A stretch of 58,511 nucleotides of DNA from Melioribacteraceae bacterium (GTDB taxonomy: Bacteria; Bacteroidota; Ignavibacteria; Ignavibacteriales; Melioribacteraceae). The number at the start of each line of letters is the position of its first letter. Positions within the stretch are counted from its first letter, which is position 1. Position numbers and translations under genes: made by a program. The notes beneath the pieces were generated by a model. That model worked only from the letters and a program-made list of their open reading frames with translations. It did no database searches and had not been told where the DNA came from. Where the stretch lies: assembly GCA_021740785.1 (NCBI GenBank), contig JAIOZI010000029.1:1-58511 (forward strand). Direction: 5' to 3'. This document shows, one piece after another, positions 25,420-34,468 of this stretch.

Positions 25420-26321
25420 TGCCGGAGGGGAAAAAAATAAAGAATTTAAGCGCCTCGGTGAAACAAAGATTATTAAATATTGCTCAAGCTGAAAATAAAG
25501 ATTATCAGTCAGTATTTAAGCAATACATACAAGAAAGAATGCTCTACAGAGTATCTGTCAGCACATACTCAAAAACTTTTATTCTTAAAGGAGCGCTTCT
25601 TTTCATTATTTACAATATTAGTAAGCTGCGCCCGACAAAAGACATCGATTTTATGGGTAAAGATATCGGAAATGACGAAAAGGTCATAAAAGATGTTTTT
25701 GTTGAAATCTCAAAAATTGTGGCGGATGACGGACTTGAATTTAATTCTGATTCGATAAAAACCGATAGAATTGTTGAAGACGGTAATTATAAGGGAATCA
25801 GAGTTAGTGTTGAAGTAAAACTTGATAAAGCCCGGGACAGACTTCAAATAGATATTGGATTTGGAGATAAAATTTATAATGGTCCTGTTGAAATGGATTA
25901 TCCGACACTACTTGAACAACCCGTGCCCAAAATATTAATATATTCAATTGAATCGGCTATTGCCGAAAAGTTAGAAGCAAATGCGTCTATCGGTATTGCG
26001 ACAAGCAGAATGAAAGATTTTTTTGATATTCTCTTTTACGCAAGTAAACAAAAACTTGAATCAGCATCTCTGAGGGAGGCTATAAAATTAACTTTCCGAA
26101 ATAGAAACACCGAAATTTCTACCCGCACTCGAATATATGAGGAAAACTTCAAAGCAGACAAGCAAAAACAAACTCAGTGGACAGCTTTTCTCAGAAAAAA
26201 TAAGCTTGAAGCAGAGGTGAAATTTGAGAGAGTTATTGATAAAATCCAATTGTTAATTGAACCCCTTTTCAATCTAAATGAATCCAAAACATGGAATCCT
26301 GAAAAGTGGATCTGGGAGTAA
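25419..26321 (+). CDS. abiEii: AbiEii-family nucleotidyltransferase toxin
   Basis: This 300-aa protein of the DUF1814/AbiEii family has FILKGALLF, then RPTKDIDF with the metal-binding aspartates, a VEVKLDKARDRLQIDIGFGD block, IAEKLEANA and SRMKDFFDI. All expected motifs are intact, so the toxin is likely functional. Family members transfer nucleotides, some to tRNA, and block growth or phage infection. It has a C-terminal helical extension of about 90 residues. The pair has no other defence gene immediately beside it. Confidence 0.92.
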   Translation: MPEGKKIKNLSASVKQRLLNIAQAENKDYQSVFKQYIQERMLYRVSVSTYSKTFILKGALLFIIYNISKLRPTKDIDFMGKDIGNDEKVIKDVFVEISKIVADDGLEFNSDSIKTDRIVEDGNYKGIRVSVEVKLDKARDRLQIDIGFGDKIYNGPVEMDYPTLLEQPVPKILIYSIESAIAEKLEANASIGIATSRMKDFFDILFYASKQKLESASLREAIKLTFRNRNTEISTRTRIYEENFKADKQKQTQWTAFLRKNKLEAEVKFERVIDKIQLLIEPLFNLNESKTWNPEKWIWE

Positions 26322-26431
26322 AAGTTTATAACTAAGAATTAATTCCGCTGATATTCAATACTATAGTTTGCTTAAGAACCATACTTTCCTCAAATTTGTA
26401 GATTAAATCATTCCAAATCTTAGGAAATGCC

Positions 26432-29347
26432 ATGTTAAAGAAAATACTGCTGATCACCTTAGTTTTTATGTTAATCATTTCACAACATTCGGCTCAAGAC
26501 AAAAACTCTGTTGAACCGACTCCATCAAATGAAAGATTAGAAAGTTTCCAGAAACGAATCGAGTTGCAGCAAAATTCATTATTAAAAAATGTCGAGTTCC
26601 GTTCGGTTGGACCAACAATCATGAGCGGACGTGTTACCGATGTTGATGTATCACCGGATGACCCAACACATTTTTACGTCGCTTATGCATCAGGCGGGCT
26701 GTGGAAAACAACTAACAACGGAATATCTTTCTCTCCTCTTTTTGATGATCAAGCATCGATGACTATTGGCGAAATTGCCGTTGATTGGACAAACAACATT
26801 ATCTATGTCGGAACCGGCGAAAATAATTCCAGCCGATCATCTTATGCGGGAACGGGAATTTACAAATCTACAAATGACGGCAAATCATGGAGCCACCTTG
26901 GTTTGGCTGAAACTCACCGGACAGGCAGAATTATTCTCCACCCTGAAAATCCCAACATTATTTGGGTTGCCGCACTCGGTCATCTTTATTCACCCAACCC
27001 GGAAAGGGGCGTTTATAAATCCACAGACGGCGGGAATACATGGGATAAAACCTTATATGTTGATGATAATACAGGCGCGATTGATTTGATAATCAATCCC
27101 CAAAATGAAAATGAACTGTACGCCGCAATGTGGTACCGCACACGACGTGCATGGAACTTGGTTGAAAGCGGAAGTTCTTCGGGAATTTATAAATCTGCAG
27201 ACGGCGGAAATACTTGGGAATTGTTATCCGGTGAAGGAAGCGGATTTCCTGACGGCGAGGGAATTGGAAGAATCGGACTAGCAATTTATAACGACGGTAA
27301 GAAAAAAGTGATTTATGCTATGCTGGATAATCAAACCGAACGCAAAAAAGAAACTGAGGAGGAATTCCCGGTAACAAAAGACATTCTCAAATCCATAAGT
27401 AAAGAAGATTTTCTTAACATGAATGATGATGATTTGAATGACTTTCTGGATAGAAATAATTTTCCGCGTAAGTACAATGCAGAATCAATTAAAGAACAAG
27501 TAAAGAAAAATGAAATTTCTCCAATGGCATTGGTTGAATTTCTTGAAGATGCAAATTCAATGTTATTCGATACACCAATAACCGGGGCAGAAGTTTATAA
27601 ATCAAATGACGGCGGTAAAAATTGGGCGAAAACTCATGAAGGATATCTCGACGGAATCATGTACACCTATGGTTATTATTTCGGGGAGATCCACGTCTCG
27701 GCATTTAATCCTGATAAAATTTATGTAATGGGTGTCCCGATATTAAAATCGGAAGATGGTGGAAAAACATTTTCGTCGATTGGCGAGTCGAATGTACATG
27801 CCGATCACCATGCCCTGTGGGTTAGTCCTTACCGTAAAGGTCACTTAATAAATGGTAACGATGGTGGAATAAACATTTCCTACGACGACGGTGAAACATG
27901 GTTTAAAGCAAACACGCCTGCAGTGGGACAGTTTTATACTGTAAACGTTGACATGGAAAAACGATATAATGTTTACGGAGGTTTGCAGGATAACGGTGTT
28001 TGGGTTGGACCTAGCACTTACTCACAAAGTTACAGGTGGTACTCAAGCGGTCAGTATCCTTACAAAAGTTTAATGGGCGGCGACGGAATGCATGTGGCAA
28101 TTGATACGCGTGACAACTCAACTGTTTATACCGGTTTCCAGTTCGGAAACTACTATAAATTAAACAAAACAGGCGATGACTATACTTCAATAACTCCCCT
28201 TCATGAACTCGGTGAGCGACCATTCAGATGGAACTGGCAGTCACCGATTCACCTTTCGAGACATAATCAAGATATACTCTACATGGGATCGAATAAACTT
28301 CACCGCTCGATGAATCAAGGTGAATCATTCACCGAAATTTCAGATGACCTGACAAAAGGCGGTAAGAAAGGTGATGTGCCCTACGGAACGCTTACAACAA
28401 TTGATGAATCACCGTTAAAATTTGGATTGATTTACACCGGCAGCGATGATGGTTACATTCACGTGACAAAAGACGGTGGAAACTCTTGGGATAGAATTTC
28501 CGATAACCTGCCTCAAGATTTTTGGGTTAGCCGAGTTGCAGCATCCCGCTTTGATGAAGGAACCGTTTATACTTCTCTCAACGGTTACAGATGGGATAAT
28601 TTCGAATCATTGATTTATAGATCAACCGATTACGGAAAAACATGGGAACGGATTGGATTAGATCTTCCGCTCGAACCGGTTAATGTAATTAAAGAAGATC
28701 CGGTAAATAAAAACTTATTATACGTTGGAACCGATCATGCACTTTACGCATCACTTGACGGCGGTAAAACTTTTATGGGAATGAATAAAAATCTGCCCTA
28801 TGTCCCGGTTCATGATTTGGTAGTGCATCAGCGGGATAATGATTTGGTAATCGGTACACACGGCAGATCAATTTACATTGCGGATGTTGCCTGCGTTCAA
28901 AAGCTTACTCCGGATTTGCTGAATAACAATCTGCATTTATTTGAATTGAATGAAATTAATTACAGCGAAAGATGGGGAAACCAAAGTTATAATTGGTCCG
29001 AAGCTTACGAACCTGAAACCGAGTTTGTGTTTTATTCATTGGGAAGCGGTAATGCTGAAATTAAAATTATAGCAGGCGATGGTATAGTTATAAAAAAACT
29101 TACTCATGAATCGGATAAAGGCTTAAACTATGTGAAATATGATTTAACAATCGATGCCGGGATGACAGAAGAATACCAGTCATTCATTAATCAAAAAGAA
29201 GAAAGTGATATTACTATCAAAGAAAGCGATAATAATAAAACATATATAAAACCGGGTGAATATAGAGTTACGGTTGAAGTTAACGGAAACCTAGCCGAAG
29301 AAAAACTTGTAATAAAAGAACAGAAGAGAAGAAAAAGAGGAGAGTAA
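26432..29347 (+). CDS. Exported VPS10/BNR-repeat propeller protein
   Basis: This 971-aa protein has a signal peptide (LLITLVFMLIISQHSAQ). Many BNR/Asp-box repeats follow, e.g. GIYKSTNDGKSWSHL, GVYKSTDGGNTWDKT, EVYKSNDGGKNWAKT, YIHVTKDGGNSWDRI and LIYRSTDYGKTWERI, forming two large beta-propellers of the sortilin/VPS10-like type. A hydrophilic insert lies at about residues 300-375, and about 150 residues of beta-rich sequence with a basic end (KRRKRGE) finish it. Proteins of this type are common, secreted and poorly understood in Bacteroidota and relatives; a glycan or peptide role is often assumed. No type IX sorting domain is evident. Confidence 0.88.
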   Translation: MLKKILLITLVFMLIISQHSAQDKNSVEPTPSNERLESFQKRIELQQNSLLKNVEFRSVGPTIMSGRVTDVDVSPDDPTHFYVAYASGGLWKTTNNGISFSPLFDDQASMTIGEIAVDWTNNIIYVGTGENNSSRSSYAGTGIYKSTNDGKSWSHLGLAETHRTGRIILHPENPNIIWVAALGHLYSPNPERGVYKSTDGGNTWDKTLYVDDNTGAIDLIINPQNENELYAAMWYRTRRAWNLVESGSSSGIYKSADGGNTWELLSGEGSGFPDGEGIGRIGLAIYNDGKKKVIYAMLDNQTERKKETEEEFPVTKDILKSISKEDFLNMNDDDLNDFLDRNNFPRKYNAESIKEQVKKNEISPMALVEFLEDANSMLFDTPITGAEVYKSNDGGKNWAKTHEGYLDGIMYTYGYYFGEIHVSAFNPDKIYVMGVPILKSEDGGKTFSSIGESNVHADHHALWVSPYRKGHLINGNDGGINISYDDGETWFKANTPAVGQFYTVNVDMEKRYNVYGGLQDNGVWVGPSTYSQSYRWYSSGQYPYKSLMGGDGMHVAIDTRDNSTVYTGFQFGNYYKLNKTGDDYTSITPLHELGERPFRWNWQSPIHLSRHNQDILYMGSNKLHRSMNQGESFTEISDDLTKGGKKGDVPYGTLTTIDESPLKFGLIYTGSDDGYIHVTKDGGNSWDRISDNLPQDFWVSRVAASRFDEGTVYTSLNGYRWDNFESLIYRSTDYGKTWERIGLDLPLEPVNVIKEDPVNKNLLYVGTDHALYASLDGGKTFMGMNKNLPYVPVHDLVVHQRDNDLVIGTHGRSIYIADVACVQKLTPDLLNNNLHLFELNEINYSERWGNQSYNWSEAYEPETEFVFYSLGSGNAEIKIIAGDGIVIKKLTHESDKGLNYVKYDLTIDAGMTEEYQSFINQKEESDITIKESDNNKTYIKPGEYRVTVEVNGNLAEEKLVIKEQKRRKRGE

Positions 29348-29391
29348 TTAATTTATTCCGATATAATTAAGATAATTACGCAAGGTAAATT

Positions 29392-29814
29392 ATGACGATT
29401 CAAGAGAAACAAAAAGAACTTGTTGAAGAATTTAACGCTCTGCTGGATTGGGAAGATAAGTATGCAGAAATAATAAAAATGGGTAGAAACCTTTCGCCAT
29501 TCCCGGAAGAGCATAGAACCGAAAAAAATAAAATTCAAGGATGCCAATCGCAGGTTTGGATTTTCCCGGAATTCAATGACGGTAAAGTTCATTTTCATGC
29601 CGACAGCGACGCAATGATTGTTAAGGGATTAATCGCAATTTTGGTGAAGGTTTATTCCGGTCATACACCCGAAGAAATAACGCAATCCTCTAATGATTTT
29701 CTAACGGAAATGGGAATTGCAAATCATCTTTCTCCCACACGCAAGAACGGTCTTGGGGCAATGCTTAAGCAAATTCAATTATATGCGGTTGCATTCAACG
29801 CAATGAATAACTAA
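29392..29814 (+). CDS. sufE: Cysteine desulfuration protein SufE
   Basis: This 140-aa protein has the active-site cysteine at position 51 in IQGCQSQVW and the SufE blocks PFPEEHR and MIVKGLIAILVKVYSG. It accepts persulfide sulfur from SufS and passes it to the Fe-S scaffold. No other suf genes are in the window, so it works with a remote SufS. It starts 45 bp after the propeller gene. Confidence 0.95.
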   Translation: MTIQEKQKELVEEFNALLDWEDKYAEIIKMGRNLSPFPEEHRTEKNKIQGCQSQVWIFPEFNDGKVHFHADSDAMIVKGLIAILVKVYSGHTPEEITQSSNDFLTEMGIANHLSPTRKNGLGAMLKQIQLYAVAFNAMNN

Positions 29815-29825
29815 GGAATATTTAA

Positions 29826-30062
29826 ATGAAGAAAAAGTAAGGTTCGAAGACGGAAAATTTCAGCACTGAAACAGTTAAAGGAAATGACGAAGGGATAACG
29901 GAAGTATAAGCAGTAGCGGAAATTCTTCCCGACGGTAAACTGAAAAGTAAATCCCAATATTTGAAAAACGGGGAATGGGTTGATGGTCACGAAGCCCTTT
30001 ATAATGAAGAGCCTGACGCTGAATTGATTTACATAATGAAAAATATTAGGTGTCCATATTGA
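29826..30062 (+). pseudogene. Broken small gene with two in-frame stops
   Basis: From ATG 29826 the frame gives MKKK, TAA, then 22 codons, a second TAA, then a 49-codon stretch (AVAEILPDGKLKSKSQYLKN and onward to a TGA at 30060). The last part reads like a real protein end (GEWVDGHEALYNEEPDAELI). A second frame also looks protein-like over the first codons (EEKVRFEDGKFQH), so a frameshift near 29867 plus the stop is another reading. It overlaps the start of the SDR gene by about 13 bases. Confidence 0.5.
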
Positions 30063-30781
30063 ACTATAAAACTGCAATAATTACAGGTGCCGGACGAGGA
30101 ATCGGAAGACATATATCAATAGCTTTGGCTGATGATGGATATAAAACCATTCTAATAGGTAAAACTAATAAACATTTGGATATTACTGGGAAGAAAATCA
30201 TGGATATTGTTTTCGACAAGCCGGAACTAACACCCGAAGTTTATGAAGCAGATATTACGGATCACAATCAAACAGAAAAAATTTTCAATGAAATAATTCT
30301 GAAAAATTCACGGATAGACGTACTCGTAAATAACGCCGGAATTTGGATGGACGGTTCTCTTGAGAATTCACTCGAAGACTTCCGGAAAGTAATTGAAACA
30401 AATCTAACAGCGCAGTTTTCCGTACTTCAAAAGGTTGTCCCTTTGATGAAAAAACAGAAGAGCGGATATATTTTCAACATCGCATCACGATCCGGTATTT
30501 ACGGATATGCCGGCTCGGGCACTTATTCATCATCAAAATTCGGGATGGTTGGTTTGAGCGAATCACTTTACCGTGAGCTTGCCGAATATAATATAAAGGT
30601 GACTGCTGTTTGTCCCTCATTTGTTAACACAGATATGGCACAAGAAGTCGGAGCTACAATTCCAACCGATGAAATGATTCAGCCAAAAGATATCTCGAAT
30701 TCAATCCGGTATTTGCTAGACCTCTCCACCGCCGCATCGATCAAAGAAATAGTTATTGAATGCAGACTGAGGATAAAATAA
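30050..30781 (+). CDS. SDR-family NAD(P)-dependent oxidoreductase
   Basis: This 243-aa classical short-chain dehydrogenase has the cofactor motif TGAGRGIGR, the NNAG motif, catalytic Ser in NIASRSG and YSSSKFG (Y-x3-K). It resembles FabG-like 3-oxoacyl reductases in size and motif order, but the substrate cannot be told. The start is GTG 30050 or TTG 30059; the latter has AGG at a better distance. It is coupled to the Nudix gene by a TAATG overlap. Confidence 0.88.
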   Translation: MSILNYKTAIITGAGRGIGRHISIALADDGYKTILIGKTNKHLDITGKKIMDIVFDKPELTPEVYEADITDHNQTEKIFNEIILKNSRIDVLVNNAGIWMDGSLENSLEDFRKVIETNLTAQFSVLQKVVPLMKKQKSGYIFNIASRSGIYGYAGSGTYSSSKFGMVGLSESLYRELAEYNIKVTAVCPSFVNTDMAQEVGATIPTDEMIQPKDISNSIRYLLDLSTAASIKEIVIECRLRIK

Positions 30782-31395
30782 TGAAAGAAGATTGGCTCAC
30801 TTGGATTAAAAGAATTCAGGGTATTGCCCAAAGCGGACTAGCATACACCGAAAATGAATACGACAAAGAACGCTACCATGAACTTTTAGATATTGCGGCT
30901 GAAATGTTATCGAGTAATTCAGATTATTCATTTGAAAAAATAAAGGAAACATTCGAAAGTGAATTGGGATATGCAACACCCAAACTCGATACACGTGGCG
31001 TTGTTTTCAAAGATGAAAAAATATTAATGGTGCGGGAAAAAATTGACGGGAGCTGGACTCTCCCCGGCGGCTGGGCGGATGTTGGTTTAACTCCATCGGA
31101 AAATGTTGAACGTGAGGTTTTGGAAGAAGCCGGGTATAAAGTAAAAGCGATAAGACTGCTCGGTGTTTACGACCGCGATAAAGTTAAATCCGCACCCCCG
31201 TTCCCGTTCCAAATTTATAAAATGTTTTTCCTTTGTGAATTAATTGGCGGAGCACACCGTGATAATATTGAGACGGATGCAGCGGAGTTCTTTTCATTAA
31301 ATGAAATAGATAAACTGAAGATTGCAAAAGTTAGTCCGCATCAAATAAAAAGAATGTTCGAACTGAAAACCGGCGGCAGCCCGGATTTTGATTAA
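30781..31395 (+). CDS. Nudix hydrolase with N-terminal helical domain
   Basis: This 204-aa protein has a Nudix N-terminal domain (MKEDWLTWIKRIQGIAQSGL) followed by the catalytic domain. The Nudix box reads GWADVGLTPSENVEREVLEE with AG after it; the first Glu of the consensus is Leu, while the REVLEE core with its metal-binding glutamates is intact. Related proteins hydrolyse nucleoside diphosphate derivatives such as ADP-ribose. ATG 30781 was chosen over an upstream in-frame ATG (30760) because it couples to the SDR stop and matches the family start. Confidence 0.85.
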   Translation: MKEDWLTWIKRIQGIAQSGLAYTENEYDKERYHELLDIAAEMLSSNSDYSFEKIKETFESELGYATPKLDTRGVVFKDEKILMVREKIDGSWTLPGGWADVGLTPSENVEREVLEEAGYKVKAIRLLGVYDRDKVKSAPPFPFQIYKMFFLCELIGGAHRDNIETDAAEFFSLNEIDKLKIAKVSPHQIKRMFELKTGGSPDFD

Positions 31396-31442
31396 ACCCA
31401 AAAAGTTCATTGGAAAAATTGTTTTTGCTGCAGGCCGCAAAT

Positions 31443-31613
31443 AAATTGTCTCAATAAAACATTTTATGTCACGGGGTTAACCCCGACAATTTGTTTGTAA
31501 GAAAAACATTCTACTTTAATAACGAATTTCAAAATTTCCATATGGCTAAGTATCTGATATTTCTTAACTTACATATTGTCGGCCCGAAGGGAAGATTTTC
31601 CAATGGAAAATCT
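31443..31613. repeat. Nested palindromic intergenic element
   Basis: Several inverted repeats are stacked here: a perfect 14-bp palindrome CGGGGTTAACCCCG (31472-31485); AAATTGTC (31443-31450) with GACAATTT (31485-31492); CCGACAAT (31483-31490) with ATTGTCGG (31575-31582); and an AGATTTTCCA/TGGAAAATCT hairpin (31593-31613). The last hairpin plus its right flank recurs at 42934-42964. The 282-bp gap contains no open frame. It is probably a dispersed element. Confidence 0.6.
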
Positions 31614-31677
31614 GGGTTAAATATATTTATGTAGTTACATTGCAAATCAACCAATAACAATTCACAATAAGGCACAA

Positions 31678-32823
31678 ATGGAAACTGTTGGTGTGGGTAT
31701 GATAGGTGCCGGAAGTATGGGCATGGTAATTGCCGAAAAGCTTGCCGAATTAAATCCGAGAATTAAAATCAATTCAATTTATGATCCCGATCAAAGGTCG
31801 ATCGATAATGCGTTAAATATATTACCGCCGCCGGTAACTGTGCACGATGATTACAAAAGTATTCTCAATTCTCCACACACAGACTGGGTGATGATCTCTT
31901 CGTGGAATTGTTATCATAAAGAACAAGTAATAGCATCATTTGAAGCGGGTAAAAATGTTTTCTGCCAAAAACCGCTTGCTGTAAATCTTGAAGAGTGTAA
32001 AGAAATTTATGAATCGCATAAGAAACATAATTCATTGTTTAATATTGGGTTTACCCTCAGGTATTCTCCGCACTATAGAAAAATAAAAGAACTTATTGAT
32101 GACGGCGCGATTGGATATATTGTAAGTATGGAATTCAATGAAACTCTTGACTTCAACCACGGCGGTTATATAATGGGTGATTGGCGTCGGCTGCAAAAGT
32201 ATGCGGGCACTCATCTGCTGGAAAAATGCTGCCACGATATCGATCTGGCTAATTGGATTATCAACAGCAGGGCTAAACGGGCAGCTTCTTTCGGCGGATT
32301 GAATTTCTTCATCCCCGAAAATGAACATCACATTGATCGTATCGGGAAAGATCAAAATGGTAAACCGGCTTATTCTACATGGTTCGGATTGATAAACGAA
32401 AATCCATTTACATCCGAAAAAGATATTGTTGATAACCAGATCGCAATTTTAGAATATGAGAACGGAGTTCGAGCATCGTTTCACACAAACTGTAATGCCG
32501 GAATACCGGAGAGAAGAATGTATATTCTCGGCTCCGAAGGTGCGATTAGAGCCGATGTTCTGACCGGGATAATTGAATTAAAACGAATCGGTTTCGATAC
32601 CAAAATTATTGATAAATCAACCGGCGCTTCAGGCGGGCATGGTGACGGCGATGATGTTCTGGCTAGAGAACTCGCTGATTCAATGATTAATAATTCTGTG
32701 CCGGCTGTTGGTATTGAAGCCGGACTGCTGAGTTCCGTCACCTCTTTTGCAATCGATGAAGCAATGAATACCGGTACTGTAATTGATATCGAAAAATATT
32801 GGTCGCACATATTTGATGATTAA
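31678..32823 (+). CDS. Gfo/Idh/MocA-family oxidoreductase
   Basis: This 381-aa protein has an N-terminal Rossmann fold (VGMIGAGSMGMVIAEKLAE) and the family's catalytic-lysine motif as FCQKPLAVNLEE (Q for the usual E of EKP). A GGYIMGDWRR block and C-terminal alpha/beta domain follow. Such enzymes oxidise or reduce sugars and related polyols with NAD(P). The substrate is not predictable. It stands alone. Confidence 0.9.
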   Translation: METVGVGMIGAGSMGMVIAEKLAELNPRIKINSIYDPDQRSIDNALNILPPPVTVHDDYKSILNSPHTDWVMISSWNCYHKEQVIASFEAGKNVFCQKPLAVNLEECKEIYESHKKHNSLFNIGFTLRYSPHYRKIKELIDDGAIGYIVSMEFNETLDFNHGGYIMGDWRRLQKYAGTHLLEKCCHDIDLANWIINSRAKRAASFGGLNFFIPENEHHIDRIGKDQNGKPAYSTWFGLINENPFTSEKDIVDNQIAILEYENGVRASFHTNCNAGIPERRMYILGSEGAIRADVLTGIIELKRIGFDTKIIDKSTGASGGHGDGDDVLARELADSMINNSVPAVGIEAGLLSSVTSFAIDEAMNTGTVIDIEKYWSHIFDD

Positions 32824-32927
32824 CATATACATTTACTATCAGTTGTACTTGATGCAATTATGTAAATGATTTAAATTAAGTTTTCGGCAGATGAATAACA
32901 TCTGCACACTAACATATTGACAAAAGT

Positions 32928-33449
32928 ATGAACAAATTGTTTACTGAATTTTGTGTAATCTTATGTATAATATTTTTTTATGGAATCAATTCCATGAACG
33001 GACAAACCGAAAAAATCGACTCAACCATCACAGCGGAATTACGGGCTGAGGTTGAAGCTTCATTAAAAAATTATTCCTTGTGTTTTCTCGAAACAGAATT
33101 GAATTTTGAAACCGCTTTCCAATTATTAGAAACCTACTTAAAAGAAAATCCTAAAATAAAAGGAGCTGCATTCGCGTTTAATCCATCCGATTCTTCAACC
33201 GGTGCTGCATATGTTTTTCGTGAAGGCGATTCGTTTGTTAAGTTCGATCCGTTTGAAGGCGAAGATGATTATACAAAATTAGATTGGTATGCCGAACCTG
33301 TAAAATCATATCTTCCCTTTTGGACGCAGCCTTACTTCGATTCCGGAGGATCGAAGGTGAAAATGATTACATATTCCTTACCTGTTTACAAGAGTGAGGA
33401 TTTACTTACGTTAATCGGTGTGCTCGCCGCAGATATTGAAATAAAATAA
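32928..33449 (+). CDS. Stand-alone exported dCache (PDC-type) sensor domain
   Basis: This 173-aa protein has an N-terminal signal-like segment (FCVILCIIFFYGINSMNGQ) and a single extracytoplasmic domain with the signature of dCache_1 sensors: IKGAAFAFNP, AYVFREGD, LDWYAEPV, WTQPYFDSGG, MITYSLPVY and LIGVLAADI. In known proteins this module is followed by a second TM and a kinase, phosphatase or cyclase. Here it stops right after the sensor, with no further TM. It is either a soluble or anchored binding protein, or the truncated sensor half of a lost receptor. Confidence 0.75.
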   Translation: MNKLFTEFCVILCIIFFYGINSMNGQTEKIDSTITAELRAEVEASLKNYSLCFLETELNFETAFQLLETYLKENPKIKGAAFAFNPSDSSTGAAYVFREGDSFVKFDPFEGEDDYTKLDWYAEPVKSYLPFWTQPYFDSGGSKVKMITYSLPVYKSEDLLTLIGVLAADIEIK

Positions 33450-33498
33450 ATTTCTCAAATTGAAAACTTTGTATCATAACTACAGTAAAGCGTTCCAT

Positions 33499-33621
33499 AG
33501 ATTCTTCACTTCGTTCCACTCAGAATGACGGAAATTTTTTATTGGAAATGGACCTCGAACAGAATGTCAAAAACATCAAGTCATTCTGAGTCCCGACGGT
33601 TTGTTGCGGGGCGAAGAATCT
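33499..33621. repeat. MITE-like element with terminal and internal inverted repeats
   Basis: The 123-bp unit opens AGATTCTTC (33499-33507) and closes GAAGAATCT (33613-33621), with a second inner pair CTCAGAATGAC (33519-33529) and GTCATTCTGAG (33580-33590). The symmetric order matches a common class of non-coding palindromic repeats found in several bacterial groups. The 240-bp gap contains no gene. It lies downstream of both convergent neighbours and may serve as a terminator. Confidence 0.7.
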
Positions 33622-33689
33622 AAAAGTTGTAAGTTAATAACAAACGACAATCTCAACCTTTACAAAAACAAGCGGTCAACTTGAGTAAA

Positions 33690-34334
33690 TTAATGCAATC
33701 CGAAGCAGACGTATTTTATTATTCTTCCTTCCTGAAGAAAATGTTCTTCATACCGGGTTCGTACTTTCTTTATCATCAATTCATCTTCATCGCCGTAGAG
33801 GTTTGATTTGTTTATATGCAGCCGAAGACTCAATTTTTCAATCGTCTCCAATGCATAGTTGTATAGCATTTCATCGTCGGTTTTAAGATGTATTCTGCCT
33901 CCGGGAGTTAGAAAATATTTGTATCGTGCCAGAAATTCCGGTGAAACCAATCTATGTTTTGCGCTTCTCCTTTTTACATGCGGATCCGGGAAAGGGATAA
34001 TTATTTCACTAGTCTTAAGCGACTTAAACAATACATGCAATTTTTCAGCACGCGAAATTAAAAATGCAACATTATCTATCCCGGCTTTATCTGCGTGATC
34101 AGCTCCCTTAAATAAACGCGAGCCTTTCACATCTATACCTAAATAATTTCTCCCGGGGAAATGATATGCTAAATTTACGGTGTATTCCCCGTGCCCGCAG
34201 CCAATCTCAAAAGTTATTTCTTTATCATTGTTGAAATAATTAAGAATATCCGTCTCAACATTTTCAGTTTCGTGATGAAACACATTACTCAGCTCTTTTA
34301 CCTGCTGTAGTTTTCTTAATTTTGTTCTAGCCAT
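33690..34334 (-). CDS. trmB: tRNA (guanine-N7-)-methyltransferase TrmB
   Basis: This 214-aa protein methylates G46 of tRNA with SAM. SAM motif I is ITFEIGCGHGEY; the IPFPDPHVKRRSAKHRL block is the TrmB signature (usual FPDPWPKKRHHKRR) and the C-terminal RTRYEEHFLQEGRIIKYV is conserved. It lies alone on the minus strand with the repeat element downstream. Confidence 0.94.
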   Translation of the reverse strand: MARTKLRKLQQVKELSNVFHHETENVETDILNYFNNDKEITFEIGCGHGEYTVNLAYHFPGRNYLGIDVKGSRLFKGADHADKAGIDNVAFLISRAEKLHVLFKSLKTSEIIIPFPDPHVKRRSAKHRLVSPEFLARYKYFLTPGGRIHLKTDDEMLYNYALETIEKLSLRLHINKSNLYGDEDELMIKKVRTRYEEHFLQEGRIIKYVCFGLH

Positions 34335-34468
34335 CTTCTTTATCTTCTTTTTAAGATCACAAAAATAGGAAATCGCTGGAAAATTAATCTTCTTTTTATT
34401 TTATTCTCTGCAACTAATTAGTTAATTTTAATCCGAATTACAAAAGCAAACAAAAAAAGGGGTGATTT

